From assembly GCF_025766255.1 (NCBI RefSeq), contig NW_026516915.1, positions 1 through 23,513 on the forward strand: a stretch of 23,513 nucleotides of DNA. The letters run 5' to 3'. Shown piece after piece: positions 1-10,300 of the stretch. A program made the position numbers and the translations under genes. Under the pieces are notes generated by a model. The model had not been told where the DNA came from. It was given only the letters and a program-made list of their open reading frames with translations, and made no database searches. This DNA comes from Zychaea mexicana (taxonomy: Eukaryota > Mucoromycota > Mucoromycetes > Mucorales > Lichtheimiaceae). Each line of letters opens with the position of its first letter. Position 1 is the stretch's first letter.

Positions 1-47
1 TTTTCAGCCTACTGAGTGTCTTAATGCCCCACGATGTCCTATGTTCA

Positions 48-309
48 TCAGTAGCGTAGCTGCTTGAAATCATGACAATGTACTGAGATCTGTTGGATCG
101 CTGATAAAAGAATTTGCATCTGTGTCTGTCGTAGGAGAAGCCTGCATAACAGCGAAAATGCTGCTGTTTCCTTTTTTTTACAAACATCCAGCTCCACAAT
201 AAGCTTCAACGACGACGTATTGATGCTGATGCTCTCTTTTCAGTTGCAGTTTCCATTTCAACTGGGCAAACCAGTGTCTCTTACACAGAAAATCCACAGA
301 CCGGCCTTT
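48..309 (-). pseudogene. possible decayed coding relic, family not recognised
   Basis: On the minus strand, two short open stretches of about 42 codons each (309 to 181, then roughly 180 to 48) adjoin at an eight-base A run, where a frame change would connect them. The first contains residues reading YVVVEAYCGAGC near its end. It has no start codon and no motif I can name, and two stretches of this length can arise by chance. The rest of 1-586 shows nothing I can assign. Confidence 0.15.
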
Positions 310-818
310 TTATTTCATTGCAATTAAATAGCGTCTTTGAGTCCAAAGACAAATTACAGCAGAAAGCTGTATAGACTGTAGGTATACAACTCATCAGCTT
401 CCACTGATTGGATTTTCATATACGAACATGCATCAGAACCGCAGATGCCACATTTACTAATGCGTTTTTAAGCTTAAAGCACATGGAGCTGTTTTGTATT
501 TCACACGACAACAGAATCTCATTTCATGAAATACCAGTTTATTAAAGCATGCTAATACTATACACTCAAAAAATGCTATTGCTTCCTTACCTGCATATTG
601 CCGTTGCTTTCCACGGAGCCATCGAAGAATATAGCTTTACTGTCATTATATTCATGGTATCCTTCTCATCCTTACCTATGTGATAATGGGATATCGCCAT
701 GCCTGGATCCTTGTAGCGATCCTCATTTGCTTCAGGCCGCTCTTGATCTATAATAATATACACGCTCTTTTTCACTGCTGTTCCTCATCAGCAAGATATG
801 CTACGGACACCACACTAA

Positions 819-1535
819 CATCGTCGCGTTCGTCCGTGCGTCCTTATTTTGCCATGCTAAGCGGTTCGTTATTTGGAGTACTCGATGGTGAGATATGGCC
901 GTGCACGAATCGCTCCTTTTTAGCTGACTTTGGTGTATATATATATGATCCACTATAAAGTGCACGTGTAGCGTTTCTGGCTGTTGCTCGTCGACACGAC
1001 ATGGTAGAGACACCAGACCAACATCGTCGCCTTCGTCTGCTCGTCCTTATTCTGGCACACTAAGCGGTTTGTTATTTGGGGTACTCGATGATGCGATATG
1101 GCCGTGCGAGAATTGCTCCTTTTTAGCTGACTTTGGTGTATATATATATGATGCACTATAAGTGCACGTGTAGCGTTTCTGGCTGTTGCTCGTCGACACG
1201 ACATGGTAGAGACACCAGACCACATCGTCGCCTTCGTCTGCTCGTCCTTATTCTGGCACACTAAGCGGTTTATTATTTGGAGTACTCGATGTTGAGATAT
1301 GGCCGTGCACGAATCGCTCCTTTTTAGCTGACTTTGGTGTATATATATATGATGCACTATAAAGTGCACGTGTAGCGTTTCTGGCTGTTGCTCGTCGACA
1401 CGACATGGTAGAGACATCAGACCAACATCGTCGCCTTCGTCTGCTCGTCCTTATTCTGCACACTAAGCGGTTTGTTATTTGGGTACTCGATGATGCGATA
1501 TGGCGTGCGAGAATTGCTGCTTTTTTTGATTTTGC
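819..1535. repeat. tandem repeat, 201-203 bp unit, about 3.5 copies
   Basis: The phrase CATCGTCGC begins successive units at 819, 1022, 1223 and 1426, giving periods of 203, 201 and 203 bp. Each unit carries CACTAAGCGG, a TATATATATATGAT stretch, GTGCACGTGTAGCG and CTCGTCGACACGACATGG. The last unit is cut near 1535. Open frames crossing the array on both strands simply translate the repeat and are not called as genes. Confidence 0.9.
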
Positions 1536-2095
1536 CAGTTTGCTTGTTAAAAAAAAGAATAAACACGTACCGCCAGGGCTGATGCTCCTTGAAGAAAGCT
1601 AATCGCATATATTCGAAGTTGTCATTCGTTATTCGCAGCCTCGTATAGCGTATACAAAAAGTGGCCTGTACTGTATAGACTGGCGCAAGTTTTGCTGTCT
1701 TTGTGCTGTGGTCATGCTTCAATGGGGTCAAATCGTTCGTATGGTAATTAACTTTGACTGTTGTCGTGAGATGCAGTAGCTTCCGTTTGTTGTAAAGTTT
1801 GTTGCTGTAGTGCTGCTGTTGCTGCTGGATTACGTTGCCGCCCTCGTTGATGGCTATTAGTTTCAGCAATTGCTACTAGTAAAAGAGAATAGACCATTCG
1901 CCATCCCAATGCCACAGCTCTTCCAGCATATTAACATCCCTTAAGCTACATACCTTTTTTTGCAAGCGCCCTTGCTTCGATATGTATAGAATAAAAAGCG
2001 GCAGTAAACGAGTGTGCTGAAGAGTAAAAAAAATAATAATGATAAAAGAAGTGGAGCTGGCTCCCCTGCTATTTTTCTGTCTGCTCACCACTTTC
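1536..2095. other. spacer with no recognisable gene
   Basis: Unique, AT-rich sequence between two repeat blocks. A minus-strand open frame covers 1417-1869 but runs into the tandem array, includes a short glutamine run from a CTG/TTG-rich stretch, and resembles nothing I know. I see no splice-supported gene, RNA gene or promoter here. Confidence 0.5.
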
Positions 2096-2114
2096 CACCA
2101 ATTACATTGGCCGA

Positions 2115-2225
2115 ATCCCGTTGTCATTCCGTTGTCATCGGTCGCTACTTGAAAAAATCCCGTTGTCATCGTTGTCATCGGTCGCCACTTCAAAAATTCC
2201 GTTGTCATCAGTCGCCACTTGAAAA
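2115..2225. repeat. CGTTGTCAT short direct-repeat cluster, copy 1
   Basis: Five CGTTGTCAT words, three of them leading into GGTCGCTAC, GGTCGCCAC or AGTCGCCAC plus TTGAAA or TTCAAA, lie in about 110 bp after the phrase CCAATTACATTGGCC. The same phrase and four such words recur at 3704-3790 and 20019-20103, just ahead of the palindrome there. This copy lacks the palindrome, so it looks like a partial or diverged relative. Confidence 0.75.
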
Positions 2226-2469
2226 AGTTTGTGGAATCACACTGTTTTTGCCCAATAAAAACACCAATGGCACCGGAAGCACCATTTCTCCGAGCACTCC
2301 TGCTGAACATACACAGCTCAAGTAGATATAACGCAACAGATGACAAGACAAATTTATTTTTGCGGCAGTGTGGTGCCCATGATGATGATAATGTGGTGGT
2401 GATTTGATGATGACGAGGATGACGATAGTAGTAAAGAGACAGAGAATAACAGTAGAGGATCGCTAAAAA
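2226..2469. other. spacer, low-complexity, no gene
   Basis: Contains a GATGATGATAATGTGG-like run around 2380-2430 and otherwise unremarkable AT-rich sequence. No coding or RNA feature can be supported. Confidence 0.4.
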
Positions 2470-3290
2470 CGTCGTTCTTTTTGGTGGGTGCTAATTTATT
2501 TCTTTTGTTGCCTGGTGTATAATAGAATCGCATATCCATCCCCGTTCCTGTCCCTACTCCTTCCAAATCATCGCAGAGACATGCACACAAATCGTCGTGT
2601 TCAGAAGAAGCTGCGCGTTCGATTGTGGTTGTTGTGTACAATTCGAATCAGTGGATCGTGAGACCGTCGTCGTCTTCGTGGTTGTTACTTTTATTTTTGC
2701 CAGTAGAGTGTAATACAATCGCATATCCACCGACCGTTCCTGCTGTTACTTTTCAAAAACCATCGAGAGACATGCTACAACAATTGTCGTGTTCGGAGAC
2801 GCTGTGCGTTCGATCGGGTCGTTGTGTACAATTCGAATCAGTGGATCGTGAGACCGTCGTCGCTTTGTGTGTTTATTGCTTTATTTTTGCTACTGGTGTA
2901 TAAACATAGCACTGGCTCGACTTGTTGTTCGTACTCCTCCAAAACCCATCGCAGAGACATGCAACAACAATCGTCGTGTTCGGGAGAAGTTGCGCGTTCG
3001 ATTGGTGGTCGTTGTGTACAATTCGAATCAGTGGATCGTGAGACCGTCGTCGTCTTCGTGGTTGTTACTTTTATTTTTGCCAGTAGAGTGTAATACAATC
3101 GCATATCCACCGACCGTTCCTGCTGTTACTCTTTCAAAAACCATCGCAGAGACATGATACAACGACCGTCGTGTTCGGAAGAAGCTGCTCGTTCGACTGG
3201 TTGTCGTTGTATGCTATTTGAATCAGTGGATCGTGAGACCGTCGTCGCTTTGTGTGGTTATTGCTGTTATTTTTGTTGTTGTACATAAAT
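2470..3290. repeat. 190-195 bp tandem repeat array, left copy
   Basis: The landmark GTGGATCGTGAGACCGTCGT starts at 2651, 2841, 3031 and 3226, a period of 190-195 bp. Units share TTTATTTTTGCCAGTAGAG, CAATCGCATATCC and CATCGCAGAGACATG. A related array with a 195 bp period lies at 18785-19610, where the landmark starts at 18951, 19146, 19341 and 19536. Long open frames through the arrays are translations of the repeat and were not called. Confidence 0.9.
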
Positions 3291-3320
3291 AGCACCGCCA
3301 TTCTCCATCGTGGCTATACA

Positions 3321-3512
3321 ATGTACAGGAAATCATTAACACAAGAAACAAAAAAACACGCACAAGGCCGTACAGAACGTTCACGAGCAAAAAGACGGCT
3401 AGCCTTTACCTCTTTTCCTTGTAGATTTACACCAGAATCAAACAGTAATCGTTGGAGCGAGTCCAATTCCTATAGAAACAATCAACACAATTCTGCTCCA
3501 TTTACTAAATAA
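3321..3512 (+). CDS. small arginine-rich ORF inside the repeat element, 63 aa, hypothetical
   Basis: ATG at 3321, stop at 3510-3512. The product is basic (includes RTERSRAKRRLAF) and rich in Ser and Asn toward the C terminus, with no domain I recognise. The homologous stretch at 19631-19827 keeps the same C-terminal two thirds. The differences I noticed there are one E/D replacement, one silent change and a 6 nt in-frame insertion, which is mild support for coding. However, an A-run length difference near the start puts the other copy's ATG out of frame. It could be an exon of something larger or mere repeat sequence. Confidence 0.3.
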   Translation: MYRKSLTQETKKHAQGRTERSRAKRRLAFTSFPCRFTPESNSNRWSESNSYRNNQHNSAPFTK

Positions 3513-3787
3513 AACACGGCTTCCCTCCCCAATGCCTAAATGTTCTTCAGCGAGGTCGCCATAAAATGTGTTACCTTTTTTTTTTGAAACCGTCTTCGCT
3601 ATTACATTAAAAAAAGAATATAGTAAAGTATTTTTTTTGTGGTAGAGAAAAAGAAAAAAGTAGAGCGCCCTTTGCTGTTCCCCAGTAAATTCGCCCATTT
3701 CCACCAATTACATTGGCCAAATCCCGTTGTCATTCCGTTGTCATCGGTCGCCACTTGAAATAAATTTCCGTTGTCATCGTTGTCATC

Positions 3788-3824
3788 ATTTTCGCCGTGG
3801 CGACCAGGTCGCCACGCCGAAAAT
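3788..3824. repeat. 37 bp near-perfect palindrome followed by CTAG, left copy
   Basis: Arms 3788-3805 and 3807-3824 are 18 nt each with a single mismatch and a one-base loop (A at 3806); the inner 10 bp (CGTGGCGACC with its complement) are perfect. GATT and CTAG follow at 3825-3832. This geometry matches a Helitron 3' hairpin plus CTRR, although the full stem is longer than usual. Confidence 0.85.
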
Positions 3825-3832
3825 GATTCTAG

Positions 3833-4330
3833 GTAAGTTATTTCCTTTTTTGGATTATTGGGAGATTTTTCCTCTCTTTTTCCTTTTTTGGGTGTTTGGT
3901 AGTTTTTTCTCCTTTTTCTCCTTTTTTGGATGTTTGGTAGTTTTTTCTCCTTTTTTTCCATATTTGGGTTGTTGGGAGGTTTTTCCTCTTCTTCCTTTTT
4001 TGGGTTGTTGGGAGGTTTTTCTCCTCTTCTTCCATATTTGGATAGTTGGGTGATTTTTCTCCTCTTCTTCCATATTTGGATAGTTGGTACTTTTTTCCCC
4101 TCTTCTTCTATATCAGTCATTTCAGTCCTTTTTTCTCCTCTTCTTCCATATAAAGTAACCTTGGGCTACTAAGCTTTCTTTGCTCATTTTTTTCGCTCTA
4201 TTCATTGCCGTCTTTACCTCCTTTCTAAACATGCTCCTTGACATGCTATTTCTATTTTATACGTTTTTTACCAATGTTTACCCCTGTAAATCATATTAAT
4301 CCTTTACATCATATCGATCATCTTTAATAG
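3833..4330 (+). promoter_or_regulatory. probable 5'UTR intron of gene 1 containing a 36-39 bp pyrimidine-rich minisatellite
   Basis: A GTAAGT donor sits at 3833, directly after the CTAG of the upstream element. A TTTAATAG acceptor ends at 4330, ten bases before the ATG at 4341. About eight units of a GG..GATTTTTCTCC / TTCTTCCATATTTGG type repeat occupy roughly 3840-4150. The same arrangement precedes gene 2 (11554-12004). No convincing core promoter is visible upstream, because the preceding sequence is the repeat element. Minus-strand Lys/Glu-rich open frames here are low-complexity shadows. Confidence 0.5.
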
Positions 4331-4340
4331 CTCTTTCAAA

Positions 4341-7300
4341 ATGCCTATCGACCGCCAGCTATTCACCACCCTCCACAAAGTCACCGTCAATGGTAGGTTT
4401 ACTTATAAACGAAACATGGACCTTTAAAACTAATATCCTATTCACTAGTCCCCAATGCCACTCTCAAGCCTACCTTGGAAGCCATTTTGGAGGCAATGGA
4501 TCGTGGTAAGTACAATTAGCTGCTAACTACAAAATTATCACATACTTACATAGTTATCTTAGTCCCTGTTGAAACTACAAAGGAGACCCTTAGAGGTTAC
4601 TTGGCAGATCTCGAGGATCTTATGCAAGTGGAGGCTGATTGTGAAGCTCTGGTCCCACAGCAACAACAACAAGAACAAGAAGACGTTGAAGACGTCGAAG
4701 AAGAAATCGTCTACTTGACTCCTACAGAAGATGAAGCGTAAGCACTTTTAATAATTGAAATGATCATTTCTAAAATACTAAAATACTAAAATTAAATAAT
4801 ATATAGCTCTGATGTCGAGGAACTCCAACCCTGGGAAGTTGCAATGCATCAGGACCCCTTCTACCACAATTTTTGGTCCACAAGTAACCAACTAGCCAAA
4901 GGTAACCCTTCTTTATCCCATTATTTCTCAGTCTATTAATATTCCTTCATCCAACTATAGTCTACAAAAAGTTCCACACTTTGGCTACCCCTAAACATGG
5001 TGCTCCTTTCACTTCAGTCATCCTTGAGCTGAATACCACTACGGTTGCTACTGCATCAGCTTGTTGCATTCACCTAGACCAAGATATAGAAGGCATCAAC
5101 TTTTTTAGTTATATCCGTAACTACAATGAACAGCGACCAGAGCAAATCATCCACCATGCAATCAGCGGAACACCCTTCGAAGCCTTAGATCAAAAATTGA
5201 TAAAATCCGTCCGTGCCATCTTGTGCGCTTACCTCCACTACAAGAATGGCGGTAATCTGAATCAACTTGGCTACAAGAGAGAACTGAATGAATTGGCAAA
5301 AGGTACTTCCAAAATACAAACTTACACAAATCTATAATATAATAGACAATCCACAAAAATTACCTTCCTTATATGGATTCAGCCTTGGTTTTTCAACATC
5401 CGCTTCTTTTTTTCTCTTTTGCTTGCTACGAGCTCCTGTTGCTACGCGTTTCTGCAGAAAAAAAAAACTTCTTTGTATACATAGTCGTTCCGTTGATTGT
5501 ACTTCCAAATGAGCCAAAATCATCAACAAAATAATACTACTTCCGAAGCCATTGTGAGTTTTTCTGCTGCTACATTTAAGAATTGGGATTCTACTGAAAC
5601 TGACTGCTTGGTATTCAGGTACGCGCTGATGGAAGTTTGGTTGGTCGTATTGATCTCGGTACTTCCCGTGGTCGTGGTGCAGGAAGACCTGCTAGACGTA
5701 ATCGCATTCCTCTTGGCTTTCAAAGCCAGTTTGAAGAAAACTTGACTGCCGGAGAAAACATGGTTGCTGATCCTACTTCAGACCATGTCCATCGCCATGT
5801 CTTGCCGGCAATGAGTGCTCGATGCTACTCTTGCGGTGCCCGCGTGTGGCCTTGGGAAGCACGTCGCAGAAATGAAGATGGCACGTACTCTTACAGCATT
5901 TGTTGTGGATACGGGGCTGTTGATCTACCACCAACTTCGCGTCCGCCTGAACCTCTCTATTCATTGCTCACTGGAACGAATGGTGAATCATCGAGATTTC
6001 GCGAGCAAATCCGGCTTTACAACGGTGCTTTTGCTTTTGCTTCTCTTGGTGTGGATCATATTGACCAGCAGTATACGAACTCCAGAGGAGGTGCTTACTG
6101 TTTTCGAATCCAAGGTTCTGTGTACCACAGAATCGCACCAATTATGCCACAAAATGGCCATCCTCCCCGCTTTGCTCAGATTTACATATACGATCCTCAA
6201 GAGCAAGCAGCTATCAGACAATCAATTTTTCCAGGTTGGGTGGTGGATAATATATACACTGTAGTATTTAGGGTATTTAGCGTGTTTCTAATCTCATCCT
6301 AACATTACAGAAGCAAGCTTGGATCGCACTTTGTTGGTTACTCTGCATGCAATGCTTCAGCAACACAATCGCCATGCACAAACGTTTCGTACAGCAGCTG
6401 AACGTCTACGTGAAACGCCTGCTGTAAACCTGAATATTCGTATCTCGGGGGATCAACGCCGTGGTAGACAATATGCAGCCCCTACTGCTGATGAAATTGC
6501 TGTTCTTATTGTTGACAATCCAGGCGAAGAACCTGCATACCGCGATGTTGTTTTGTTCCGTGATGATGGCAGAATGGAGAGCATAAATGAGACGAACAGT
6601 CTATACGACCCTCTTCATTATGTTTTAATGTTTCCGAACGGGGAGACTGGATGGAGTGAAGGAATCTCCCTTCGTGGTCGTCAGCATGTGCCAGCCGAGC
6701 CGGGCGAGCAACGCCATGGTCGTCAAGGAACTGTTTCCGTTCGTCAATTTTATGCCCATCGAATCCAAGAACGCGATGCATCTCTATTGCATTTATACGA
6801 GCGGCTCTGGCATCAGTTCATCGTCGATATGTATGCGAAGATTGAGCATCGACGTATGTACTATTATCGAACCAACCAGAGACAATTGCGCGTTGAGCTG
6901 TACAACGGAATGGCCGATGCACTTCAGCAAGATGTGGGAGATGATAACACCGAACTAGCCCAGAACTTGGGACGCCGTGTTATTCTTCCTTCTTCTCACA
7001 CTGGCAGCCCACGGTAGGTTATTAGTATCAAACAACATAAGTTCAGTAGGGGTTTATGTAGGGTCTAGAGCGATTGAGTGTGAAGTCAGTAAACATCGCA
7101 GATTGCTTATTCAATATTTTCATGGAAAAAAGGTATATGCAACAACTTTATCAGGATGCAATGGCGATCGTCCGCCATTTCGGAAAACCGGACCTTTTCA
7201 TTACCGTAACATGTAATCCTGAGTGGCCTGAAATCAGGGAAGCTCTGGCTCCTAACGGTCAGCAGCCATCTGATCGCCCTGATTTGGTTGCCCGTGTTTT

Positions 7301-10300
7301 TTCAGAAAAGCTTAAAGTCATTATGGCAGATCTCAAAGATCGACATGTTCTCGGAAATGTTCTTGCGTGGGTTCAAGTTGTTGAATTCCAAAAACGCGGC
7401 CTTCCCCATGCACACATTATTTTGATATTGCATGAAGATTCGAAAAAACGCACCGTTGGAGACGTCGATGATATTGTTTCGGCTGAAATCCCGGATCCAC
7501 ACCGTTATCCACAGGCATATGCCACAGTTACCCGCAACATGATTCACACACCCTGTGGTCCTCAACTTAATTCGCGTGCTCGATGCATGACTAATGGCTC
7601 ATGCTCAAAAAGATACCCAAAACCTTTCGCCAATGAAACTCGCTTCGATGAAAACGGCAACTTGACCTATCGTCGCAGAAACATGCCAGATCGCACGATC
7701 GAAAAAACAATCAATGGTACAACTTACCAAGTCCGCAATCAGTGGGTTGTTCCGTATAATCTCTACCTCACCACTAAGTACAACGCCCATATAAACGTCG
7801 AAATATGCGCAAGCAACAAGGCTGTAAAGTATTTATATAAATACGTTTACAAAGGTTCCGACCGCGCTCAAGTCGCTATAGGCGCTCGAAACACTACAAC
7901 ACAAGCCGCACAATCCGCACAATCCGCTCCGGAGGTCCACGACGAGATCCAAGCTTACCTCAATGTTCGCTATGTTTCTGCAGCAGAGAGTTGCTGGCGT
8001 ATCTATGAAAAGGATATGCAAGATCACTTCCCTGCTGTCAAGCGCTTGGATATCCATTTGCCTTCAGAGGAGCCAGTGTACTTTGATGCAGACGCGAATG
8101 TTAGAGATCTGCAACGTTCGGCACGCAACAGAAGTTCTACATTGACAGATTGGTTTGCTTTAAACCGACGTGATCCCGATGCTCGCCAGTACCTTTATGT
8201 CGACATATATTCAGCATATACACATAACAGACAATGCGGGTGGTATCGTCGTGGGAGAGCGCACAATCGTGGTATTGCCCCAGTATCCCGCATGTACTTT
8301 GTACAGCCACGGGACTTGGAAAAGTATAGCTTGCGCCTATTGTTGTTGCATGTTCGCGGTGCTACCAGTTTTGAAGACATACGTACCTTTGAAGGAACAC
8401 AATACCCTACTTTCAAAGCTGCAGCGCAAGCCCGTGGCTTACTACAAGATGACGATGAGTGGGACAGATGCTTTGCTGAGGCTGCTGAAGTCACTACATC
8501 AGCATCAAGGCTTCGTGACCTATTCGCCGTTATCCTTGCGTTCTGTGATATTGTTTCGCCTGGCGAGCTGTGGATTAGGTATATCGATGCAATTGCTGCC
8601 GACTTCCTCGAGCATCGTCGCCGCCAAGTACAGCTTGAATCCGGTCAACAGCACGTCGAGCTTTCAGATGACGATGTTGCAGCAGCACATTTACGCGCAC
8701 TAGAGGAATTAGCATCTATGCTACCTCAGTATGGGCGCTCATTGATCGAATTCGCGGACATGCCACAGCTACCAATGTTAGAACAGGAGAATCGCCAGCA
8801 CGCTTACGATAGACTTTTGGCTCAAGAAACACGATATAATCGCGTTCAGCTCCGTGATGTCGTAAGGCGTGCAGAAGATGACTTTAACGAGGCACAAACA
8901 CATGCCTACGATCAAATTATCCAAGCAATTCAAGACAGCCAAAATCCTTCTGTAGCAGTACCAGAGCGCGGTCGAGTTTTTTTCCTTGATGGACCAGGTG
9001 GCACAGGAAAAACGTTTGTCTATAACGCATTGTTAGCAAACGTTCGAGCTGAGGATGGAATTGCCATACCCGTTGCTTCTTCCGGTATTGCTGCAACTCT
9101 GCTACGTGGCGGTCGTACAGCACATAGTCGTTTCGGGCTTCCTCTGGATCTCGATAGTGACACTGTCTGTTCTATTCGAGTTCAAAGTCCTCAAGCCCGA
9201 ATACTTCGACAAGCACAACTTATCATCTGGGATGAAGCACCAATGTGCCATAAATTTGCTTTCGAGGCAGTTGACCGACTGCTCAAGGAAATCATGGCTG
9301 TCACTGATCGTCGTTTACAGCGTATCCCATTCGGTGGAAAGACTATCGTCATTGGTGGCGACTTTCGTCAAACTTTACCAGTAGTTACTAAAGGCACCAA
9401 ACCTGACATCCTCGATGCTTCTTTGACTAACTCCTACCTTTTCCGCAACAATATTGTCCGCGTGCTCCGTCTTACCCAAAATATGCGTGTTCAACAAAGC
9501 TCTGATCCAGCAATTGCCCGTGAACTTCAGCAATTCGCCGATTACCTTTTGCGTTTGGGTGAAGGACGTGAGCCCGGTACATCCATTGCTGGCTCAGACG
9601 CTACAACAATCACCTTGCCTCCAGAATCCAGCGACATCACCGCCAGCCTGACAACAGTAGTTCGCGCAGCTTATTCTGACTTAGAGGAACAGTACACCAG
9701 TCGCGACTACATGACAGGCTGTGCTATTTTAGCCCCTTATAATGACGATGTCCGCGCCCTGAATAATGCTGCACTGAGTATCTTCCCTGGAGAAACGCAC
9801 GAGTATCTTTCGTCTGACAGAATCGTCGACTCCGAAGCATTTGAGGCAACTCACCCGCCAGAATACTTACATACGATCACCTTAAGCAATTATCCACCTC
9901 ACAGACTTTCCCTCAAACGACATCAACCTATCATGCTCCTTCGTAACATCAATCCTCAAAAGGGTCTTTGCAACGGAACGCGATTGATATGTCGAAATTT
10001 TTTACCACATGTTCTTGAGGCTGAAATTGCCCAAGGAGATTTTGCAGGTACATATAATCTGCTTTCAAGTTTTTTTTATTGCGTTGTCAGTACGGTTTTT
10101 TTCTTAACACTGTTATTTAGGTGAAATCGTGTACATTCCCCGTATCAGCTTATATTCTAAGGAAAGTGATCTTCCATTTAAATTGTGCCGTCATCAATTT
10201 CCTGTGGTTCCTGCCTTCGCAATGACAATCAACAAGTCGCAAGGTCAAACCCTCAGTAGAGCAGTACTGTGCTTATTTAAGCCAGTTTTCGCACATGGGC

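Larger units (their letters stand above)
2470..3832 (+). mobile_element. non-autonomous repetitive element, Helitron-like 3' end, left copy
   Basis: The block from the tandem array to CTAG at 3829-3832 recurs, with small differences, up to 20147. In order it holds the 190-195 bp units, a small arginine-rich open frame (3321-3512), a T-rich stretch, the CGTTGTCAT cluster (3725-3787), a 37 bp near-perfect palindrome (3788-3824), GATT and CTAG. A hairpin followed within about 12 nt by CTRR is the recognised 3' terminus of Helitrons. The 5' limit is unknown; 2470 is only where the tandem similarity starts. A different repeat type, such as subtelomeric sequence, remains possible. It ends immediately before the likely 5'UTR intron donor of gene 1. 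Confidence 0.5.

Noticed and set aside
953..1417. 154-aa minus-strand ORF
   Set aside because: It repeats the same peptide from successive 201-203 bp units and has no recognisable domain.
1876..2346. 156-aa minus-strand ORF
   Set aside because: Most of it translates the CGTTGTCAT repeat on the opposite strand; the same peptide fragments appear at the other two clusters.
3602..4120. 172-aa Lys/Glu/Pro-rich minus-strand ORF
   Set aside because: It is the complement of the CT-rich minisatellite and the CGTTGTCAT cluster; no coding signal beyond low complexity.
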